Below are positions 1 to 4,335 of a stretch of 6,639 nucleotides of DNA, in pieces. The position numbers and the translations under genes were made by a program. The notes under the pieces were generated by a model. That model made no database searches. It was not told the DNA's origin and saw only the letters and a list, made by a program, of their open reading frames with translations. Position 1 is the first letter of the stretch; each line of letters opens with the position of its first letter. The DNA comes from an uncultured Clostridia bacterium (GTDB lineage Bacteria > Bacillota > Clostridia > Lachnospirales > Lachnospiraceae): NCBI GenBank assembly GCA_946405675.1, contig CAMJIC010000139.1, positions 1 through 6,639 on the forward strand, written 5' to 3'.

Positions 1-40
1 ACTTTCATACGCCCTCAGCAGCAAGTGCTTCGGGCTGTCC

Positions 41-71
41 TGAACAGTTACAAATGATGTAACTGTATTCA
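41..71. repeat. Short inverted repeat of the TGAACAGTTA type
   Basis: TGAACAGTTACA (41-52) pairs with TGTAACTGTATTCA (58-71) across a 5-nt loop, with small bulges in the longer arm. The same core word, TGAACAGTTA with its complement TAACTGTTCA, makes a perfect hairpin at 4141-4170 upstream of trmK. Two copies in otherwise unrelated spacers point to a dispersed intergenic repeat rather than a gene-specific operator. Confidence 0.5.
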
Positions 72-152
72 GCACCCCCCATCGCTCAGAACGCAAGCGT
101 TCTTCGCTTTGGGCGGTCAGAGTTCTTCGCTTCGCTACGGTCGGTGCTAAAC

Positions 153-169
153 GCATGCCACTGGCATGC
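153..169. repeat. Perfect short palindrome in the spacer
   Basis: GCATGCCA (153-160) and TGGCATGC (162-169) are exact reverse complements around a single base. It is one of several hairpins in the 1-215 spacer. No T-run follows on either strand, so it is not a standard intrinsic terminator. I assign no function. Confidence 0.45.
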
Positions 170-191
170 AACACCGCTCCGCGACTGATCC

Positions 192-218
192 TTAGGAGCT
201 GCTCAGAGCAGCTCCTTA
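192..218 (-). terminator. Strong stem-loop at the end of the feo operon
   Basis: AGGAGCTGCT (194-203) and AGCAGCTCCT (207-216) are perfect reverse complements with a 3-nt loop; the stem extends imperfectly to 192-218. Read on the minus strand it begins with the TAA stop codon of the HMA-domain gene (216-218), so the end of that gene forms part of the stem. The position suits transcription termination or 3' end protection of the feo mRNA, but no U-tract follows (the next bases are AAGGATCAG), so a classic intrinsic terminator is not shown. The outer sequence TAAGGAGCTG also occurs at the edge of the large palindrome at 4168-4327, so it may instead be a minimal member of that repeat family. Confidence 0.4.
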
Positions 219-599
219 CCGTGGCAGTTCCTTAAATGCGCTCATACCATACCCCTCCCGGACAACAGCTCTCCTGACCTTTTCCCGGTCAATAGGCTGT
301 TTCCCCCGGATCAGGGCCTTGTGTGTGTCGATCCGTACTTTCGCCCAGATCCCTTCTTCCCTGTTTAATGCGTTTTCAACTCTTGCGGCACAATTATCGC
401 AGGTCATCTGCGTGATCACGGCCTCCGCCAGATATGGATAATGCTGCTTGTTCCGGTCCGAAACGCCTGTCCTTTTGACCGTCTCTCCCTTTGGTCCGCA
501 GCAGGCGCTCCCCTTTTTCATCCTGCGCACAGCGGCAGCAGCCGCAAGCAGCACAACTGCCGCAAGCAATCCTATGAGTAAAATACTGACAGCATTCAT
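216..599 (-). CDS. Membrane-anchored heavy-metal-associated (HMA) domain protein, last gene of the feo operon
   Basis: A 127-residue protein. Residues about 4-24 form one hydrophobic membrane segment (AVSILLIGLLAAVVLLAAAAA), followed by a basic stretch (RRMKKG) that suggests the rest is cytoplasmic. A Cys pair follows (SACCGPKG, C33-C34), then an HMA fold from about residue 57 to 120. Its metal loop is MTCDNCAARVENAL, with the CxxC pair at C67 and C70, and it ends in the typical AVVREGYGM. HMA domains of this kind bind soft or transition metals such as Cu(I) in chaperones and P-type ATPases. Being third behind feoAB and the Cys-rich peptide, it is probably an iron-operon accessory; its actual metal is unknown. 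I chose the ATG at 599; a TTG at 611 would add four residues, but it directly abuts the AAGGA. Spacing from AAGGA to the ATG is long (12 nt), so the start is only moderately certain. The stop codon lies inside a strong stem-loop. Confidence 0.82.
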   Translation of the reverse strand: MNAVSILLIGLLAAVVLLAAAAAVRRMKKGSACCGPKGETVKRTGVSDRNKQHYPYLAEAVITQMTCDNCAARVENALNREEGIWAKVRIDTHKALIRGKQPIDREKVRRAVVREGYGMSAFKELPR

Positions 600-699
600 C
601 TTTCGGGGCAATCCTTATCTCTTATAGCATTTCACAAAGGTACAGTAAATAAACGCCATTCGTTTCTTTTCTTTGACGACCTGTGCCCATACAATTCAA

Positions 700-876
700 T
701 TAGTGCTGCTCCATTGTTTTCTCCTGCGGAACACGTAAATGGCCTGAACAGGAGGCACAGTCACCGCTGCAGCCAAAGCAGCCATTTCCCTTCCTGCGTC
801 CCCGGATCCATAAGATGAGAGCCAGGGCAAATACAGCCGCAAGGATGATAATCAAAAACAGATCCAGCATGTTCAT
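700..876 (-). CDS. FeoB-associated Cys-rich membrane protein
   Basis: A small protein of about 58 residues. It opens with MNMLDLF and one hydrophobic membrane helix (about residues 5-24, LFLIIILAAVFALALILWI), then a basic patch RGRRKGNG, then a compact cysteine cluster C33-x2-C36-x3-C40-x2-C43 (CFGCSGDCASC), and a short polar tail. This layout is that of the FeoB-associated Cys-rich membrane protein family, which usually follows feoB in Clostridia. The family is presumed to aid Fe(II) transport or handle iron at the membrane; its biochemical role is not established. It lies 81 bases after feoAB with no terminator between, so the two are likely co-transcribed. The ATG at 876 has GGGGAGG upstream, with a rather long 12-nt spacer. 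A TTG start at 921 would add a polar N-terminus ahead of the helix and is less likely; the ATG at 870 is also possible. Confidence 0.8.
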   Translation of the reverse strand: MNMLDLFLIIILAAVFALALILWIRGRRKGNGCFGCSGDCASCSGHLRVPQEKTMEQH

Positions 877-957
877 CGGCGTATCATTCCTCCCCCTGTC
901 ATTTTGCTCCGCATACCCCAAAAACCTTACAGTCCAGAGCAGCTATTTTGAAACCAA

Positions 958-3306
958 TCACGCCCATCCAAACATCATCATGATCAGGCGGAACAAGGTG
1001 GCTGCGCCCCATGCGATCACGCACTGCCATACCACGACGCCGAGCGCCCAGAGGCTGCCCATCTCCCGCTTGATGGATGCCACTGCGGCAACACAGGGAG
1101 TATACAGGAGGCAGAAGACCAGAAGTCCTCCGGCCGTCGCTGCGCTCATGGCTGCCTTCGCTCCTTCGGCCCCTCCGAACAGAACACGGAGTACGGAGAC
1201 AACACTTTCCTTTGCCATAAAGCCGGAGATCAGGGATGTCACGATCTTCCAGTCCCCAAGGCCTGCAGGACGCATGACCGGCACCAGAAGGTTGGAAATA
1301 AAGGCCATAATGCTCTCGCTTGAATCCTTGACCAAGGTCAGACCAAGGCCAAATTTCCCCAGGAACCATACAATGACCGTCGCGATCAGGATCACGGAAA
1401 ATGCCTTCTGTAAAAAATCCTTTGCCTTCTCCCACATCAGCTGCAGTGTAGAGCGCACACTGGGAAGGCGGTAATTGGGAAGCTCCATCACAAAAGGAAC
1501 CGCCTCACCCCGGAACAGGAACCTTTTATATATGGACGCGAAAAATATTCCAAACAGAATCCCAGCCACATACAGGATGATCATCACCAGTGCGCTGTAC
1601 TTTTTGAAAAAAGCATTCGCAAAAAAAGCATAGATCGGAAGCTTTGCGGTACAGCTCATAAAGGGGGTCAGCAGGATCGTCATCTTTCTGTCCCTGTCAC
1701 TGGGAAGGGTCCTTGTCGCCATGACGGCCGGCACAGAGCATCCAAAACCGATCAGCATGGGAACAATGCTTCTGCCTGACAGGCCGATCCTCCTGAGCCA
1801 CTTGTCCATGAAGAACGCGACTCTGGCAATATACCCGCTGTCCTCCAGGATAGACAGGAAGAAAAACATGACCACAACGATGGGAAGGAAACTAAGCACG
1901 CTTCCAACCCCTTCAAAGATTCCATCGATGATCAGGCTGTGGATCACCTCGTTTGCATGTCCGGCAGTCAGGGCATTGTCAACCCAGCCTGACAGGGCTC
2001 CGACCCCCATCTCCATCAGAGACTGAAGCCACGCTCCGACTACATTGAACGTCAGGAAAAAGACCCCACCCATGATCCCGATAAAGATCGGAATCGCTGT
2101 CCATTTTCCGGCCAGGACACGATCAATCTTCTGCGACCTGATATGCCCCTTATTCTCAAGAGGCAGCGTCACGCTTTCTTCGCATACTTTATCGATATAA
2201 GCAAAACGCATATCGGCAATCGCCGCGCTGCGGTCCAGCCCGCGCTCCGCCTCCATCTGCAGGGCAATATGCTCCAGTGTCTCCCTCTCATTCTGATCCA
2301 GATCCAGCTGATCCAGGATCATCGGATCTCCTTCGATTGCCTTCGTCGCTGCAAACCTCAGAGGGAGCCCTGCGCGGGATGCATGATCCTCAATCAGGCT
2401 CGAGACAGCATGCAGGCACCGGTGCACTGCACCTCCGTTCTCACCCGGAAGGCAATAATCCTGAATCCCCGGCTTCTCCTGATACTTCGCAATATGAATC
2501 GCATGTGATATCAGCTCATCCACGCCCTGATTCTTTGCGGCTGAGATCGGGACGACCGGCGTCTGGAATAACTGCTCCATCGCATTGATGTCAACAGTGC
2601 CCCCGTTCTGGGTCATCTCATCCATCATGTTGAGTGCGATCACGACCGGCACATCCATCTCCAGAAGCTGCATCGTCAGATACAGGTTCCGCTTGATATT
2701 GGTCGCGTCCACGATGTTGATTACCGCATCCGGCTTCTCTTGCAGCACAAAATTCCGGGATACGATCTCCTCGTTGGAATACGGGGACATGGAATAGATC
2801 CCCGGCAGGTCCGTGATCCTCGTCCTGGCCTGTGTCCGGATGGCTCCGTCCTTCCGGTCAACCGTGACGCCGGGGAAGTTTCCGACATGCTGGTTCGCCC
2901 CGGTCAGCTGATTAAACAGCGTTGTCTTTCCGCTGTTCTGATTCCCAACCAGTGCAAAGGTCAGTATATGGTCATCCGGAAAAGGCGTATCGGATCCTCT
3001 CTGATGGTGGACCCCCGGCTCACCGATGAACGGATGCGCCTTCTTCTTGTGTTGTTTCCCGCTTCCGGATACCTCCTTGTCCGGGATCAACGTAATCTGG
3101 ATCTGGTCTGCTTCAGCCAGCCTGAGGGTCAGTTCATATCCATGGATCCGAAGCTCCATGGGATCTCCCAACGGAGCAAACCGCACGACAGTCACCTCTG
3201 CCCCCGGGATGACTCCCATGTCCAGGAAATGCTGCCTGAGCGCCCCCTGTCCGCCAACCGATTCAATGCGGGCGCTCTGTCCTTCCTTCAGTTCCTTCAG
3301 TGTCAT
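958..3306 (-). CDS. feoB: Ferrous iron transporter, FeoA-FeoB fusion
   Basis: A 782-residue inner-membrane Fe(II) importer. Residues about 1-75 are an FeoA-like SH3 domain (MTLKELKEGQSARI, then LDMGVIPGAEVTVV), joined by a His/Lys-rich linker of about 35 residues to FeoB. The G domain shows G1 GNQNSGKT (121-128), the switch region VGNFPGVTVDRKDG, G3 DLPG (166-169), G4 NMMD (226-229) and G5 SAAKN (about 255). A helical spacer follows, then the membrane core from about residue 405. It carries the family gate motifs GCSVPAV (522-528) and PFMSCTAKLP (548-557), then GFMAKE (695-700) and LLYTPC (733-738). All key G-motif residues are present, so it should be functional. FeoA is normally a separate 75-80-residue protein; the fusion is known in some Firmicutes. 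I prefer the ATG at 3306 because FeoA proteins start MTLxxL and GGGAGG (3312-3317) lies 5 nt upstream; the ATG at 3324 would add six residues. Its own promoter lies at 3383-3411. Confidence 0.95.
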   Translation of the reverse strand: MTLKELKEGQSARIESVGGQGALRQHFLDMGVIPGAEVTVVRFAPLGDPMELRIHGYELTLRLAEADQIQITLIPDKEVSGSGKQHKKKAHPFIGEPGVHHQRGSDTPFPDDHILTFALVGNQNSGKTTLFNQLTGANQHVGNFPGVTVDRKDGAIRTQARTRITDLPGIYSMSPYSNEEIVSRNFVLQEKPDAVINIVDATNIKRNLYLTMQLLEMDVPVVIALNMMDEMTQNGGTVDINAMEQLFQTPVVPISAAKNQGVDELISHAIHIAKYQEKPGIQDYCLPGENGGAVHRCLHAVSSLIEDHASRAGLPLRFAATKAIEGDPMILDQLDLDQNERETLEHIALQMEAERGLDRSAAIADMRFAYIDKVCEESVTLPLENKGHIRSQKIDRVLAGKWTAIPIFIGIMGGVFFLTFNVVGAWLQSLMEMGVGALSGWVDNALTAGHANEVIHSLIIDGIFEGVGSVLSFLPIVVVMFFFLSILEDSGYIARVAFFMDKWLRRIGLSGRSIVPMLIGFGCSVPAVMATRTLPSDRDRKMTILLTPFMSCTAKLPIYAFFANAFFKKYSALVMIILYVAGILFGIFFASIYKRFLFRGEAVPFVMELPNYRLPSVRSTLQLMWEKAKDFLQKAFSVILIATVIVWFLGKFGLGLTLVKDSSESIMAFISNLLVPVMRPAGLGDWKIVTSLISGFMAKESVVSVLRVLFGGAEGAKAAMSAATAGGLLVFCLLYTPCVAAVASIKREMGSLWALGVVVWQCVIAWGAATLFRLIMMMFGWA

Positions 3307-3311
3307 ATCTG

Positions 3312-3317
3312 CCTCCC
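3312..3317 (-). promoter_or_regulatory. Ribosome binding site deciding the feoAB start
   Basis: On the minus strand GGGAGG lies 5 nt before the ATG at 3306. The alternative ATG at 3324 has only weaker purine stretches at poor spacing. Together with the FeoA-typical N-terminus this favours 3306. Confidence 0.6.
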
Positions 3318-3382
3318 TATTCATGCTCCATCTATCCTCTTGCTGCTCAAATCCAGATGCAGGTAGAGGCAGCTAACAAGTC

Positions 3383-3411
3383 AATATATACTAACAGTCT
3401 TACGCTGTCAA
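3383..3411 (-). promoter_or_regulatory. Sigma-A-type promoter of the feo operon
   Basis: Reading the minus strand, a perfect -35 TTGACA (3406-3411) is followed by exactly 17 nt and then the -10 TATATT (3383-3388), one mismatch from consensus. The start point would be near 3376, giving a leader of about 70 nt before the ATG at 3306. The -35 box overlaps the TGA stop of trmK (3408-3410), so the iron operon has its own promoter even though no terminator separates it from trmK. Two near-identical words, GACTGTTAG and GACTTGTTAG, flank the -10 box (3391-3399 and 3373-3382) and could be a regulator site. I do not see a clear Fur 19-bp palindrome. Confidence 0.75.
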
Positions 3412-4097
3412 GAGCTTAGGAGCAGCACTTTGTTCAGAACTTCCAGCAAAGCCTTGATCTCCATTTTCCTCTGTTCCCCTCTGTCTCCCTGGGCATGCGC
3501 AAGGCGTGAAAGGTTCCGCTCCAGGATCTGTCTGCGCCACAGAAGGTATTCGGTCCATACCTGGCTTCTCTCCTGCATCAGGCAGGGCCCGAACTGTGCC
3601 TCCGCGTCCGAAAGCGTCATGCTGCCCGGTACTGAGCGAATCATCTGATAATACTTCCCGTCTTCCCGGACCATATTCTCCTGCACGATCCTCCAGCCGG
3701 CGCCCTCCAGGTACCACCTCACAGATGCGATCTCCGACTGTGGCTGCAGGATCAGCTCCTTTACCTCATGGCAGAGCCCCGGCCTACGCTCAAGAATCCT
3801 TACGGTCAGGGCACCTCCCATCCCGGCGATCAGCACACTGTCCGCCTCCCCCTCGGAGAGTGCCTCCAATCCATCGGAAAGCCGTGTCACGACCTGTTCC
3901 TCAAGGCCATGGAACCGGATATGCTCCTGTGCCCGCTCAAGAGGTCCTTTGTTGATATCCATGGCAACAGCAGAAGGGATCCTCCCTGCCTCCACAAGAA
4001 AGATCGGGACAAATGCATGATCCGTCCCGATATCCGCAAGTCTGTTCCCTTCAGTCACCAAAGCTGACACCGCCGTCAGCCGCTTTGACAGCACCAT
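3408..4097 (-). CDS. trmK: tRNA (adenine(22)-N(1))-methyltransferase TrmK
   Basis: A 229-residue class I SAM-dependent methyltransferase that methylates N1 of A22 in the D-loop region of tRNA (B. subtilis YqfN/TrmK family). The start MVLSKRLTAVSALV is the family hallmark. Motif I is RLADIGTDHAFVP (about 19-31) for SAM binding, followed by the acidic residue in AMDINKGPL (D47). SVLIAGMGG (87-95) and ELILQPQSE (114-122) form the family-typical catalytic face. The C-terminal third (about 165-229) is charged and helical, matching the TrmK coiled-coil domain. The full length fits the family. The frame is open to a GTG at 4151, but AGGAGG lies 8 nt before the ATG at 4097 and homologues begin at that point. 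Its usual companion, a nif3-like gene, is absent downstream; feoAB follows instead. I found no convincing promoter directly upstream. Confidence 0.93.
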   Translation of the reverse strand: MVLSKRLTAVSALVTEGNRLADIGTDHAFVPIFLVEAGRIPSAVAMDINKGPLERAQEHIRFHGLEEQVVTRLSDGLEALSEGEADSVLIAGMGGALTVRILERRPGLCHEVKELILQPQSEIASVRWYLEGAGWRIVQENMVREDGKYYQMIRSVPGSMTLSDAEAQFGPCLMQERSQVWTEYLLWRRQILERNLSRLAHAQGDRGEQRKMEIKALLEVLNKVLLLSS

Positions 4098-4105
4098 ACG
4101 ATGCC

Positions 4106-4111
4106 CCTCCT
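4106..4111 (-). promoter_or_regulatory. Ribosome binding site deciding the trmK start
   Basis: A perfect AGGAGG on the minus strand, 8 nt ahead of the ATG at 4097. It settles the start at MVLSKRL rather than the upstream in-frame GTG (4151) or the ATG at 4115. Confidence 0.75.
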
Positions 4112-4140
4112 GCATTACAAAACACTCTGAAGCTTTGTTG

Positions 4141-4170
4141 TAACTGTTCACAACCTGTTATGAACAGTTA
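4141..4170. repeat. Perfect 10-bp inverted repeat upstream of trmK
   Basis: TAACTGTTCA (4141-4150) and TGAACAGTTA (4161-4170) are exact reverse complements around a 10-nt loop. It lies 44 bases upstream of the trmK start codon and directly abuts the outer edge of the large palindrome at 4168-4327. The same core word occurs at 41-71. It could be a leader hairpin or operator for trmK, but its recurrence fits a dispersed intergenic repeat better. Confidence 0.6.
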
Positions 4171-4327
4171 GGATCTGTTACAGAATAACTTGTACATCTG
4201 ACTTGTCCAAACGCTCATCTGCTGCGTTGGAAAGCCTCGCCGTAGCCCGCTACGGCTGCGTTTTCCTCCTTGCATATGAACGTTTGTCCTGCGTCATATG
4301 TACAAGTTATTTCTGAACAGCTCCTTA
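4168..4327. repeat. 160-nt near-symmetric palindrome between dnaG and trmK
   Basis: The whole stretch folds on itself around 4247/4248. The centre is GCCGTAGC-CC-GCTACGGC (4239-4256). A perfect 14-bp pairing, AATAACTTGTACAT (4184-4197) with ATGTACAAGTTATT (4298-4311), sits at the exactly matching distance from the centre. The outer edge pairs TTAGGATCTG with CAGCTCCTTA. Between these blocks pairing is imperfect but recognisable. Transcribed on either strand it would form a long hairpin, so it may end dnaG transcription or stabilise its 3' end. No T-run, open reading frame or clear target-site duplication is visible. One arm recurs at the right window edge, so it is a mobile or amplified repeat type, class unknown. 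Confidence 0.8.
4196..4249 (+). repeat. 54-nt repeat, copy A (identical inverted copy at 6586-6639)
   Basis: This segment, from ATCTGACTTGTCCAAACG through GCCGTAGCCCG, is reproduced base for base as the reverse complement of the last 54 bases of the window. It covers most of the left arm of the 160-nt palindrome and stops 2 nt past its centre, where the copies diverge. Exact identity over 54 non-coding bases indicates recent duplication or gene conversion. Confidence 0.88.
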
Positions 4328-4335
4328 CACTTTCT

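Larger units (their letters stand above)
1..215. other. Non-coding, palindrome-rich spacer downstream of the feo operon
   Basis: I see no credible gene here. The stretch is packed with short inverted repeats: TGAACAGTTACA (41-52) against TGTAACTGTATTCA (58-71), AGAACGC/GCGTTCT around 88-103, and GCATGCCA/TGGCATGC at 153-169. An imperfect outer pairing joins AGCACC near 71-76 with GGTGCT near 143-148. There is also an 11-nt direct repeat, GTTCTTCGCTT, at 99-109 and 122-132. This dense folding is typical of intergenic repeat elements in Clostridia genomes; that is inference, as copy number cannot be judged from one window. The left edge cuts the region, so a downstream gene or a larger element may begin outside. 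Confidence 0.6.

Noticed and set aside
1..215. CRISPR array
   Set aside because: The repeats are palindromes and a single short direct duplication without regular spacers.
621..649. Possible internal promoter before the HMA gene (TTTACT, 17 nt, extended -10 TGCTATAAG on the minus strand)
   Set aside because: The -35 match is weak and the predicted start point would fall on the only AAGGA ribosome binding site, so a useful leader would not result. Co-transcription with feoAB is simpler.
899..1435. Open frame of 178 codons on the minus strand in another frame of feoAB
   Set aside because: It overlaps the membrane core of FeoB, which is clearly encoded in the other frame; the translation has no coherent hydrophobic pattern or motif.
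815..1474. Open frame of 219 codons on the plus strand opposite the end of feoAB and the Cys-rich gene
   Set aside because: It spans two well-supported minus-strand genes and their spacer, shows no family features, and is best explained as a shadow frame.
4098..4140. TGTAAT as a -10 box for a trmK promoter
   Set aside because: The start point would fall within the AGGAGG site, and no acceptable -35 lies at 16-18 nt.
4168..4327. Intact insertion sequence or tRNA/riboswitch in the dnaG-trmK spacer
   Set aside because: There is no transposase frame, no target duplication, no cloverleaf and no known riboswitch core; only the long palindrome is supported.
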